DNA of 64,000 nt from assembly GCF_038070105.1 (NCBI RefSeq), contig NZ_JBBPBZ010000002.1:550501-614500 (forward strand), given 5' to 3'. Positions 19,463 through 27,571 of the stretch are shown piece after piece (position 1 is the first letter of the stretch; every line of letters begins with the position of its first letter). The notes below the pieces were generated by a model, which was given only the letters and a program-made list of their open reading frames with translations, ran no database searches and was not told the DNA's origin. This DNA is from Methylocystis sp. IM3 (GTDB lineage Bacteria > Pseudomonadota > Alphaproteobacteria > Rhizobiales > Beijerinckiaceae). The translations under genes and the position numbers were made by a program.

Positions 19463-19504
19463 AAAACACGCCGCTGATGGCCGTATCCATCAGCGGCGTG
19501 TTTT
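19463..19504. terminator. Strong bidirectional terminator
   Basis: A perfect 18-bp stem (19463-19480 with 19487-19504) closes on loop ccgtat, with an A-run on one side and a T-run on the other. It can stop both the RTX transcript and the converging hydrolase transcript. Confidence 0.92.
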
Positions 19505-19544
19505 CGTTCAGGGCGCCGCCAGGGCCGGTAGGCTCCGGCGCTCT

Positions 19545-20408
19545 TCATGGCGGCGGCCGGCAGGCGAATGCCTGGGCGAGCTCGTTGAACCTCGACGGGT
19601 TCTCCAGCCACATGAAATGGCTCCCGCCCTCACTCTCGTTGAATATCTGCAACTCCGCGCCGCGGATGCTGGCGGCGATCCATTTCTGGGACGCAACGGT
19701 GAACAGGCTTTTCTCGGCGCCGACCACGAGCGAAGGGAGCCGGATGCGGGTGATGGCGTCCCGCCAATCCTGAGCGCCGTGATCCAGGAGCAGGCGGGCG
19801 GCAAGAGGTCTGGGCATCTGGAGATTTTCCGCTGTCACCCAGTCGATCATTTGCTGCGGAAAAGCTGGCGTGAAGAAACGTTTTTCGATGAATTTCCGGG
19901 TCTCCAGCAGCGCGCCCGGTCCCTCGAATTTTTCCACTGCGTCGAAGAGGTCCTGCGCCGTGAAGATGGAGCCGTAGTCGGCCTTTTCCTGCTCGGTCCA
20001 GGCTCGCCGGGCTGTGATGACTGGGGCCTGATCAATTAAAATAAGCTTGGAAATGCGGCTTTCACCGAATTGTTCGAGGTAACTCCAGATGACGGAGCAT
20101 CCCATCGAATGCCCGGCCAGGATGACCCCTGACAGTTCGAGGGCGTCGAGGGCGTCGTGCAGATCCGCCGCGAGCCGCGCAATTCGATAGCCATGGGCCG
20201 GCTTGTCCGATTTGCCATGGCCGCGCATGTCGATCGCGATGACGTGGAAGCGCTCCCGCAAACCTTCCAGCTGGAAGCGGAACATTGCAGCCGTCTGGGA
20301 CCACCCGGGGATGAAAACCAGCGGCGTTCCCGAGCCCGCCTCGATATAATGCAGCCTGACGTCATCGCGCGTGGCGATCGTTCCGCACTCGAAATCAATT
20401 GCCTGCAT
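19545..20408 (-). CDS. Alpha/beta-fold hydrolase
   Basis: A 287-residue cytoplasmic hydrolase with the full alpha/beta-fold pattern. The oxyanion strand region reads LVFIPGWSQT, the nucleophile elbow is GHSMGCS, and DMRGHGKSD is the typical strand-4 motif. The probable catalytic His lies in GGSHFMWLENP near the C-terminus, with the acid likely shortly before it. No signal peptide is seen. The family covers esterases, haloperoxidase-like enzymes and C-C hydrolases; the substrate cannot be deduced. It is transcribed toward the terminator at 19463-19504. Confidence 0.88.
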   Translation of the reverse strand: MQAIDFECGTIATRDDVRLHYIEAGSGTPLVFIPGWSQTAAMFRFQLEGLRERFHVIAIDMRGHGKSDKPAHGYRIARLAADLHDALDALELSGVILAGHSMGCSVIWSYLEQFGESRISKLILIDQAPVITARRAWTEQEKADYGSIFTAQDLFDAVEKFEGPGALLETRKFIEKRFFTPAFPQQMIDWVTAENLQMPRPLAARLLLDHGAQDWRDAITRIRLPSLVVGAEKSLFTVASQKWIAASIRGAELQIFNESEGGSHFMWLENPSRFNELAQAFACRPPP

Positions 20409-20688
20409 TCCGATTTCCTATGCTTCTGCAAAAGAAACTGACGTAAATGAAATCCCGTTGCGGATCATAGGAGCGACGGCGGCGCATTGATAATAGGTAT
20501 CGTTACGTACTCGAAAGACAAGGGCAATGGCTCGGTTATCGGTCTTCTTCGAGCAGGCAGCAGGGATTTTAGGTATTTCTTAAGGGTAAATCCTCGTATC
20601 CGGTCTCCCGATCAGAAAGTGTGGCATCATAAGATCGTAGGCAAAGTCGTGCGCGGACAACAGGCTGCTAATAGGGAGCCAGACGAGT
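20409..20688. other. Intergenic region
   Basis: Contains the presumed leftward promoter of the hydrolase and AT-richer sequence ahead of a small rightward frame. A 79-codon frame (20487-20726) is not convincing. Confidence 0.4.
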
Positions 20689-20826
20689 ATGACCCAATTT
20701 GTCGCCAAGAGCGCGGAGTCGGTTAGAGCCTTTATAATCCCGGCCACAGCAGATGCGCTTCGTCGTATCGCGAGACTTCCGGAGGCTCTCGCCCATGCGA
20801 TCGAGAAGGTCGCAATCGGGAAGTAA
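20689..20826 (+). CDS. Possible small protein (45 residues)
   Basis: A short frame with ATG at 20689 preceded by AGGGAG at good spacing. The product is amphipathic, beginning MTQFVAKSAE with a helix-forming second half (ADALRRIARLPEALAHAIEK). An imperfect hairpin around 20832-20861 follows the stop. No family is recognised. The ribosome-binding site and helical composition support translation, but the length leaves real doubt. Confidence 0.35.
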   Translation: MTQFVAKSAESVRAFIIPATADALRRIARLPEALAHAIEKVAIGK

Positions 20827-20923
20827 CACAGAGACCCGACCGCCCAATCGGCGGCCGGGTTCCGAAAGCGGGCGCACAGCCGCCGCGCGCAGAAGCGTTC
20901 GACAAATTGCCCGGAGGCGAGAA

Positions 20924-21334
20924 ATGAGATCACTGCGTCTGATTCTCCTGGCGTTGGCCTCCTGCGCGGCAATGCAGGCAAACGCTGGACCTCGCGAGAC
21001 GAAAGTAAGGCCGCCGGTCTGCTCGGTAACGACGATCGCGGAGATATCCGCGCGGATCGGCGAGGAGATCAATGGGAAATTCGTGCCCGGCGATCCGAAG
21101 GATGTGGGGACGGCGATCCGCTACGCAAACGGCGTCGGCGGGGTTTCTTATGATTATGTCCCCGCCATTTCAGAAAGGTCGAGGGTGGGCGACAGGGTTC
21201 GACTGTGTCTCGTCTCGCGTTACGTCGGATGCCCGAAAGGGGACGAACGCGGAAAAACCTATCTCGCCGTGAACCTTAGGACACACGAAAAGTGGTCTCT
21301 TCCCGACGCGCAACATATCTGCGGCGGAGCCTGA
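20924..21334 (+). CDS. Hypothetical secreted protein with four cysteines
   Basis: A 136-residue protein with a signal peptide (MRSLRLILLALASCAAMQANA-GP). The mature domain has a CSVTTIAEISARIGEEI segment, a central beta-rich part and four Cys, probably disulfide-paired in the periplasm. The ATG at 20924 follows GGAGGCGAG; the longer in-frame extension to 20753 has no signal peptide and is rejected. I do not recognise the domain. It lies upstream of the carbamoyltransferase gene in the same direction with a 166-base gap, so linkage is possible but not shown. Confidence 0.65.
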   Translation: MRSLRLILLALASCAAMQANAGPRETKVRPPVCSVTTIAEISARIGEEINGKFVPGDPKDVGTAIRYANGVGGVSYDYVPAISERSRVGDRVRLCLVSRYVGCPKGDERGKTYLAVNLRTHEKWSLPDAQHICGGA

Positions 21335-21500
21335 GCCGCGACGCTGTAGCCCCTGCGGCGGGGCGCCGCCTTTTCTTTCCCAATCCATTTTTGGCATGAT
21401 GCCCGTCCGGGGCGCGGGTCTGTCTCCCAGGCTCGCGAGACGAAAAACTCCGCGCCTTCCCCGAAATTGCGAGGCGCGGGCGAGAGCGAGCCTGCCGCCA

Positions 21501-23180
21501 ATGAATATTCTCGGCATTAATTCCGTCTTTCATGAATCCGCGGCGGCGCTCGTGGTCGGTGGGAAAGTTGTGGCGGCCTGTGAGGAAGAGAGGTTCTCGC
21601 GGGTCAAACACGCAAAGGAGGCGCGGGTCGACAATCCGCATGAACTGCCGGAGCAGGCGGTGCGCTTTTGTCTCGATCATGCGGGGCTGCGGCCCCACGA
21701 CGTCGACATGGTCGCCTATTCCTTCGAGCCGCGGCTGAGGCGGACGAAGTTCCGGCCCGAATGGTGGCCGGACAGCAGCCTCGAAGACATCTTCCTGGAG
21801 CGGTTGGACGAGATCGACGAGGCTGTGGCCAGATTGATGGGCCGGCGCTTTGGCCGCGCGCTCAAATACATCCCCCATCACCTCGCGCACGCCGCCTCGG
21901 CCTATTATCCTTCGGGCTTCGACAAAGCGGCCATTCTGGTCATCGACGGGATCGGCGAAGCCGACTGCTCGATGCTGGCGCGCGGCGAAGGCGCCCGTAT
22001 CAGCGTGATCGAAAGCCTCGCCTACCCGCATTCTCTCGGCTTCGTGTGGGAGCATACGAGCGTTTATCTGGGTTTTTCAGCCTATGACGCCGCAAAGGTC
22101 ATGGGTCTTGCGGCCTATGGCGACCCCGAGGTTTTCCGTCGGGAATTCTCCTCGATCATCCGGGTCGCCGACGAAAGCTATGCGGTGGACCCGCAGGCCA
22201 TCGGTTTTGACGCCCTCGAACCGCGCGGCCTCGACGCGCTCTTCGGGCCGAGGCGGGCGCCCGACGGGGCCTTTCTGCCGCATCATATGCATGTCGCGGC
22301 GGCGCTTCAGGATGCGACCGACCTCGCGGTCCTGTCCCTTGCGCGCCGTCTGGAAAGAGAGACGGGCGGCGGCGCTCTCTGCCTCGCCGGCGGCGTGGCG
22401 CTCAATTGCGTGACGAATTCGCGGCTCGCTCGTGGGGGCGGCTTCAGCGACATCTTCATCCCATCGGCGCCGCATGACGCCGGAACGGCGATAGGGGCGG
22501 CGCTCGTCGCCCATTGCGCGGAACGCGGCGCGAGCCGCCCGTCCGGCGGCGCGACGCCTTATCTTGGTCCGCACTACAGCGAGCGGGAGGCGCTGGCGGC
22601 CATCCGCGCCGCCGGCCTCAAACCCCGAAAATGCAGCAATGCAGCGCTCGAGGCCGCCGAGATGATCGCGGACGGCAACATTGTCGGCTGGTTCCAGGGG
22701 CGGATGGAGTTCGGGCCGCGCGCGCTGGGCAACCGTTCCCTTCTCGCCGATCCGCGCCGCCCGGACACGCGCGCCATCCTCAATCGCCGCGTGAAGCATC
22801 GGGAGGATTTTCGTCCCTTCGCGCCGAGCGTCCTCGCCGAACAGGCGGATGACTGGTTCGATCTCGGCCCGCTGTCGCCCAGTCACGAATTCATGCTTTT
22901 CGCTTGCCCGACCAAGCCCGGGCGCGCGGCGCGCATTCCAGCTGTCATCCATGAGGACGGCACCGCCCGCGTCCAGATCGTCCGGCAAGCGGCCAATCCG
23001 CGATACCACGAGCTGATCTCCCGCTTTTTCGAGCGAACGGGCGTGCCGCTCGTGCTGAACACATCTTTCAACGACAGTGAGCCCATCGTCTGCACGCCGT
23101 CCCACGCCATCGCCACATTTCGCGGCGCGGGGCTCGACGCCCTGTTCATCGGCGACATTTGCCTGACGGCGGAGAACTGA
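21501..23180 (+). CDS. NodU/CmcH-type carbamoyltransferase
   Basis: A 559-residue cytoplasmic enzyme of the O-carbamoyltransferase family, which moves a carbamoyl group from carbamoyl phosphate, via carbamoyl-adenylate, to a hydroxyl. The N-terminal Kae1-like domain begins MNILGINSVFHESAAAL and has the HHLAHAASAYY metal/nucleotide motif. The C-terminal YrdC-like domain carries the family signature GRMEFGPRALGNRS. ATG 21501 starts at the conserved N-terminus; a longer frame from 21396 is less likely. It precedes the modified-peptide genes by 162 bases in the same direction. Family members decorate Nod factors, antibiotics and sugars, so it could tailor the peptide product or act separately; the substrate is not known. 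Confidence 0.9.
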   Translation: MNILGINSVFHESAAALVVGGKVVAACEEERFSRVKHAKEARVDNPHELPEQAVRFCLDHAGLRPHDVDMVAYSFEPRLRRTKFRPEWWPDSSLEDIFLERLDEIDEAVARLMGRRFGRALKYIPHHLAHAASAYYPSGFDKAAILVIDGIGEADCSMLARGEGARISVIESLAYPHSLGFVWEHTSVYLGFSAYDAAKVMGLAAYGDPEVFRREFSSIIRVADESYAVDPQAIGFDALEPRGLDALFGPRRAPDGAFLPHHMHVAAALQDATDLAVLSLARRLERETGGGALCLAGGVALNCVTNSRLARGGGFSDIFIPSAPHDAGTAIGAALVAHCAERGASRPSGGATPYLGPHYSEREALAAIRAAGLKPRKCSNAALEAAEMIADGNIVGWFQGRMEFGPRALGNRSLLADPRRPDTRAILNRRVKHREDFRPFAPSVLAEQADDWFDLGPLSPSHEFMLFACPTKPGRAARIPAVIHEDGTARVQIVRQAANPRYHELISRFFERTGVPLVLNTSFNDSEPIVCTPSHAIATFRGAGLDALFIGDICLTAEN

Positions 23181-23266
23181 GGCGCGGATAGGAATCGACA
23201 CGCGGAGGCGATGAGCAAACAGGCTGAATTGCAGCCGTGAGAAGCTCAGCCGCCCTGCGGGGGGCA

Positions 23267-23294
23267 TTGACGGCGCCGGGTCGGGTGCTAAATT
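23267..23294 (+). promoter_or_regulatory. Sigma-70-type promoter of the precursor peptide gene
   Basis: TTGACG (23267-23272), 16 bases, then TAAATT (23289-23294) is a near-consensus promoter. It places the transcript start about 42 bases before the precursor ATG, so the peptide gene has its own promoter separate from the carbamoyltransferase. Confidence 0.55.
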
Positions 23295-23342
23295 GCCGCT
23301 GTTGGGGTAGTGGGTTTTTATCTTTTTGCGGAGGTAGGGCAA

Positions 23343-23702
23343 ATGGCGCGATCATCGGACCACTCTAATGGCCCCCATCGAGGCAAAAAGGCGCTCGGCG
23401 TCCTCGGCGTATCCCTGATCGCAGGCGTCGCCTGCAACCAGAGCGGCCCCGCCGAAGCGGCGACCCAGCCGGCGAGCGGCAATGTCCGCATGATCGACGA
23501 TCTCCAGGAGCAGGAGGTTTTCGACGTCGGCCTGAGTTCCTTCCGCCTGTTCGACCGTGAAGACGTCAAGGACGCGAAGCCCGAAACCGTCGCCTGGTGG
23601 GGATGGGGCTGTCGCGGCTGTCGTGGTTGCGGCGGCTGCCGCGGCTGTGGCGGGTGTAGAGGTTGCGGCGGCTGCAGGGGCTGTCGCGGCTGCGGCGGCT
23701 AA
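23343..23702 (+). CDS. Probable TOMM/LAP precursor peptide with Cys-x-Gly core
   Basis: A 119-residue peptide preceded by a strong ribosome-binding site (GGAGG, 8-base spacing). Residues 90-119 are ten exact Cys-x-Gly triplets in which x is Arg or Gly, in the order R,R,G,R,G,R,G,R,R,G. A WWGWG stretch comes just before. The leader has a basic patch and hydrophobic segment (about 15-30, signal-peptide-like), then an acidic helical stretch including EVFDVGLSSF and RLFDRED (about 58-74), a likely recognition motif. The next genes encode the enzymes that turn Cys into thiazoles, so the Cys residues are probably cyclised. The pairing with the enzymes rests on gene order and composition; I know no exact named family. 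Confidence 0.8.
   Translation: MARSSDHSNGPHRGKKALGVLGVSLIAGVACNQSGPAEAATQPASGNVRMIDDLQEQEVFDVGLSSFRLFDREDVKDAKPETVAWWGWGCRGCRGCGGCRGCGGCRGCGGCRGCRGCGG
23610..23699 (+). repeat. Ten-fold Cys-x-Gly triplet repeat in the core peptide
   Basis: Ninety bases encode ten consecutive Cys-x-Gly units. Codons vary (TGT/TGC, CGC/CGT/AGA/AGG, GGC/GGT/GGG), so the protein repeat is conserved beyond the DNA repeat. This points to selection on the peptide rather than recent slippage. Confidence 0.9.
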
Positions 23703-23873
23703 ACTCCGCAAGATTGCAGCTCATTGGAGTCGACTGCGCCGCGCGGGCATAGCCCCCGGGCGGCGTCATGCGCCCTTGTCCGACGGCATGCGCCTCTCGT
23801 CGCGCAAGGCATGTCGTTCGGCCTGCGCGCCTATCCGCCTCGACGCGACGGGCTTTGAGCTGGCGGCCGACAG

Positions 23874-26129
23874 ATGACGATGGAAGCGCCCGCGCGGCGA
23901 TCAGAGGGACGCATCGGGGACACCCTTCGGTTCGCCCCGAACTATTCCGTTTATCTTCTGCCTCCCGACGTCGTCTGTCTCTACTCCGAAAGCCGCAAGT
24001 TCTTTCTGCGCGGCGCGCTGTATTGCGCGCTCGCCGAGCGGATCGGGTCTGGCGAAGACCGGGCGTCGATCGTTCACGCTCTTTCGGTTCAGTTTCCGGC
24101 GTCAAAGATCGAGGAGGCGTTCCAGCGGTTGCTCGATCGCCGCTTCATCGTCGCCTCCACCGTCGCTCAGGACGCAACGGCGGCCTATTGGGCGAGCCTC
24201 GGTTTGAATCCGGTCGCTGCGGCTGAGAATTTGCAAAAGGTGGGCGTTCGTGTCGAGTCGCTCGGCGCCGGCGGGCGGGAGGGGCTCACGGCCGCGCTGC
24301 GCGGCTTCGGGGTCAGAGTCTCGGACGACGCGAGCGATCTCACGATCGCGCTCGTGGGCGATTATCTCGACGAGGGGCTCGCCGCCTTCAACGAGCGGCG
24401 CCTCGAGGACAAGCAGGACTGGCTGCCCGTTCAGGCCACGGGGCTTTTTCCGCTCGTCGGCCCCATCTTCAGCCCCGGCAGGGGCGCCTGCTGGAGATGC
24501 CTTTCCGACCGGATGAAATGGAACCGCCAGATCAGGGCCTTTCTCGACCGCAAGGAAGCGCGCTGCGTCTCGGCGTCGCCGCTCGGCGCAGAGATTCTCG
24601 GGAGCGCCGGCGTCTCGCTGGCGGCGGCGGAGATCGGCAAGGCCATCGCCAGCGGCTTCCGCAGCGATCTCGGGCAGCACATCGTGAGCCTCGACATGCT
24701 GGGCTCGGAGGTCGCGCGCCATTATGTGCCGGCGCGCCCGCAATGCCCGGTCTGCGGCGACGCGACGATGCGCGATCCGCAACGCACGCCCGTTCCCATA
24801 AGGCTGCGCGCCGGAGGACGGATCGTCGTGACGAGCGGCGGCTACCGCTCCATGACGCCGGCGGAGACGGTCGCTCGCCATCGCAAGCATGTGAGTCCGC
24901 TGACCGGCGTCGTTTCGCATCTCGAGAGAATCAGCAGCGATCAGCCGCTCGACGCCAGCTTCGTGGCGCGTCACAATTTCTCGCCTTCGCCGGAGACCGT
25001 CGAGGCGCTTCAGGCTGGCCTGAGCGGGGACAGCTATGGCAAGGGCAGTACGGCGGAGCAGGGCGAAGCCAGCGCGCTGATGGAGGCGATCGAACGCTAC
25101 AGCGGCATCTTCCAGGGCGACGAGATCAGGACGACCCGCCGCTTCGTGGATTTTCCGGCCGGCGAGGCGATCCATCCCGAAGAGATCCTCCACTACAGCG
25201 ACGCGCAATATGCGGAGAGCGCGAAGGGCTGCTGCTCGGGCGATGGCGCGCCGCGCCGCTTCGATCCTTCCGCCGAGACCGAATGGTCGCCGGTCTGGTC
25301 GCTGCGCGATGACCGCTTCAAATATGCGCCGACCGGCCTTCTCTATTTCTTCCACGAGTCGGAATCGGAAAACCGGCTGAGCGCCGACTCCAATGGCTGC
25401 GCCGCCGGCAATACGATCGAGGAGGCCATTCTCCAGGGCTTTCTCGAACTCGTGGAGCGCGACGCCTACGCCATCTGGTGGTACAACAGGGTGCGCCGTC
25501 CGGGGATCGACCTCGATGCGCTCGGCGACAGCTATGTCTGCGACCTGCGCGCCGCCTTCGCCGCCATGGGCCGCGACGTGTGGGCGCTCGACGTCACCAA
25601 CGATATCGGCATTCCCGTCGTGATCGCCGTGGCGCATTGGAAGGAAGAGGGGCGCGAGTTCATCGAGGTCGCGGCGGGCGCGCATTTCGATCCGCGCATC
25701 GCGACGCTGCGCGCCATGACCGAGCTCAACCAGTTCCTGGCCATCGAGCGGCTGAGGGGCCGGCCGGAAGGAAGCGGGGCCGACGATTACGGAAGCGATC
25801 CGCTGCCGCTGAGCAAGCACGCCTGGCTGCGTCCCGAGGGCGCCGCCGTCTTCGGCCCGTCGCCGTTCGGTGAGTTCGCCATGCGCGACCGGCGCGAACA
25901 GGTGCGCGCCTGCGTGACGCATATGGCGAGGAAGGGATTCGATTTCCTGGTTCTCGACCAGACACGGCCCGATATCGAGGCGCCGGTCGTGCGGGTGATC
26001 GCGCCCGGCCTGCGCCATTTCTACCGGCGGTTCGGGCCGGGCCGGCTCTATGACGTCCCCGTCGCGCTCGGCTGGCGGCAGCGGCCGACGCGGGAGCGGG
26101 ACCTCAATCCTCTTTTCCCCCGGACGTGA
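23874..26129 (+). CDS. Fused TOMM cyclodehydratase (recognition domain, E1-like, YcaO)
   Basis: A 751-residue enzyme that would bind the leader and use ATP to cyclise Cys (or Ser/Thr) to azolines. Residues ~20-95 look like a winged-helix peptide-recognition domain. The next ~200 residues form the degenerate E1-like part with two zinc-binding CxxC pairs, C206/C209 and C291/C294. From ~340 a YcaO domain follows with the ATP-binding acidic helices GEASALMEAIERYSG and EEAILQGFLELVERDAYAIWW. The end reads LNPLFPRT rather than a clean PxPxP. The ATG at 23874 lies 171 bases after the precursor gene, and the stop overlaps the next gene by four bases. Fusion of C and D proteins is known in TOMM systems. 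Confidence 0.92.
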   Translation: MTMEAPARRSEGRIGDTLRFAPNYSVYLLPPDVVCLYSESRKFFLRGALYCALAERIGSGEDRASIVHALSVQFPASKIEEAFQRLLDRRFIVASTVAQDATAAYWASLGLNPVAAAENLQKVGVRVESLGAGGREGLTAALRGFGVRVSDDASDLTIALVGDYLDEGLAAFNERRLEDKQDWLPVQATGLFPLVGPIFSPGRGACWRCLSDRMKWNRQIRAFLDRKEARCVSASPLGAEILGSAGVSLAAAEIGKAIASGFRSDLGQHIVSLDMLGSEVARHYVPARPQCPVCGDATMRDPQRTPVPIRLRAGGRIVVTSGGYRSMTPAETVARHRKHVSPLTGVVSHLERISSDQPLDASFVARHNFSPSPETVEALQAGLSGDSYGKGSTAEQGEASALMEAIERYSGIFQGDEIRTTRRFVDFPAGEAIHPEEILHYSDAQYAESAKGCCSGDGAPRRFDPSAETEWSPVWSLRDDRFKYAPTGLLYFFHESESENRLSADSNGCAAGNTIEEAILQGFLELVERDAYAIWWYNRVRRPGIDLDALGDSYVCDLRAAFAAMGRDVWALDVTNDIGIPVVIAVAHWKEEGREFIEVAAGAHFDPRIATLRAMTELNQFLAIERLRGRPEGSGADDYGSDPLPLSKHAWLRPEGAAVFGPSPFGEFAMRDRREQVRACVTHMARKGFDFLVLDQTRPDIEAPVVRVIAPGLRHFYRRFGPGRLYDVPVALGWRQRPTRERDLNPLFPRT

Positions 26130-27571
26130 CAGTGAGCGAAAACTCCCGCGCCGCGCCCGCAAGGTTGTTCGCCAGATTGAACCCCGGCGTCTCTCTGAAG
26201 GAAGGAGCAGGCGGCGTATTGTCGGCGCTCTTCGACGGCCAAACGCTACTCCTCGGCCGGTTCAGCGCCACGGCGCTGCGCGGCGCCGATGCGCTCGCGA
26301 CGGGCCTGCCGCTGTCCAGCGCCCGCGAGGGCGAAGCGCCCGAGGAAAAGGAGCTGCGCGCCCTCGTCGAGCGCCTCGCCCTGCACGGCCTCGTCGAATA
26401 TCGCCTCGCCCGCGCGCCGGACGGCCCCGATCTCGTGACGATCGAGCCGCAGATGCGGGATTACCGCCCCAACATCGAGAAACTCCACGAGATGCGGCGA
26501 TATATCCTCTCGCGCTTCGCCACGCTGCGGCGGCGCGGAGAAGATATGGTGCTCGAGTCGCCTCTCTCCGGAGCCGCCATCCGCCTCGGCGACGGCGGCG
26601 CCATCGGGGCCGTAGCGCGCCTCTCGAAGCCGACGTCGCTTGCCGAACTGAGCGCGGACTCGGGCTTTCCCGGAGAGGCGTTTCTCGGGCTGCTCGTCGA
26701 TTGCAAGATGGCCTTCACGCCCGACCCCGGTAAAGGCCTGCGCGCCAGCGAGGGCGACGAGGCGCTCGCGCTGTGGGAAGTTCACGATCTCCTTTTCCAT
26801 GTGCGCAGCACCAACGGCCGGCACGCCAATCCGACCGGCGGATTGTACGCCCAGGCGCATCTCGCGCCGCAGCCGCCGGCCGTGCGGCCCGCCTGGCCCG
26901 GCCCCGCGATCGACCTCGACAGATTCGCCGCTACGGCCGACTCCGATGTGGCGGCGCTGCTGCGCCGGCGCCATTCCGATCGCGTCTTCGACGATGCGCA
27001 TCCCATTACGCTCGCCGAGGTCGCGCGGTTTCTGGACGGCGCCGCGCGCATCTGCGCGCGGCGGACGTTTCGCGACGACCATGGAGGGGAGACGGAGATC
27101 GCGGCGCGGCCTTACCCCTCCGGCGGGGCGAGCTATGAGCTCGAATTTTATCTCGCCGTCGACAGATGCGACGGGCTGCCGCGCGGTTTCTATCACTATG
27201 ACGCCGACCGCCACGCGCTCGTGGCGATTGGCGCGACCGAGCGTCAGGTCGGGGCGATGATCGACGACGGGCAATTCGCCATGGGCGCGCCGAGGCCGCC
27301 GCAAATCATGATCACGCTGGCGGCGCGCTTTGGGCGCGTCTCCTGGAAATACAGCGGCTTCGCCTATTCGCTCGTCCTCAAGCATGTCGGCGTCGTCATG
27401 CAGACCCTCTATCTGATGGCGACGGACATGGAGCTCGGCGCCTGCGCCATCGGCGCCGGCGACATCGACCTCTTCGCCCGCATGACCGGCCTGCCTTTCC
27501 ATGTCGAAGGCGCCGTCGGCCAGATGGCGATCGGCCGCGCCGCCGCGGATTCTCGCGATCACGAGGGATGA
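26126..27571 (+). CDS. SagB-type azoline dehydrogenase
   Basis: A 481-residue FMN-dependent nitroreductase-fold enzyme that would oxidise azolines to aromatic azoles. The first ~270 residues are a family-type N-terminal domain (winged-helix-like). The catalytic domain starts near RRRHSDRVFDDAHPIT and contains RPYPSGGASYELEFYLAV and PRGFYHYD, all typical of SagB/ThcOx proteins. The GTG start at 26126 overlaps the cyclodehydratase stop (GTGA), and its own stop overlaps the amidase start (ATGA), showing translational coupling. With it the cluster holds both halves of thiazole formation. Confidence 0.92.
   Translation: MTVSENSRAAPARLFARLNPGVSLKEGAGGVLSALFDGQTLLLGRFSATALRGADALATGLPLSSAREGEAPEEKELRALVERLALHGLVEYRLARAPDGPDLVTIEPQMRDYRPNIEKLHEMRRYILSRFATLRRRGEDMVLESPLSGAAIRLGDGGAIGAVARLSKPTSLAELSADSGFPGEAFLGLLVDCKMAFTPDPGKGLRASEGDEALALWEVHDLLFHVRSTNGRHANPTGGLYAQAHLAPQPPAVRPAWPGPAIDLDRFAATADSDVAALLRRRHSDRVFDDAHPITLAEVARFLDGAARICARRTFRDDHGGETEIAARPYPSGGASYELEFYLAVDRCDGLPRGFYHYDADRHALVAIGATERQVGAMIDDGQFAMGAPRPPQIMITLAARFGRVSWKYSGFAYSLVLKHVGVVMQTLYLMATDMELGACAIGAGDIDLFARMTGLPFHVEGAVGQMAIGRAAADSRDHEG

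Noticed and set aside
23343..23702. Methanobactin precursor
   Set aside because: Methanobactin precursors are about 30 residues with few Cys and need MbnB/MbnC. Here the peptide is 119 residues with ten Cys beside YcaO and SagB-type genes.
23352..23711. Minus-strand frame over the precursor gene rich in Ala and Thr
   Set aside because: It is the complement of the Cys-x-Gly repeat and has no start signals.
24102..26162. A 686-codon minus-strand open frame opposite the YcaO gene
   Set aside because: Shadow frame; the plus strand shows zinc CxxC pairs and YcaO motifs.
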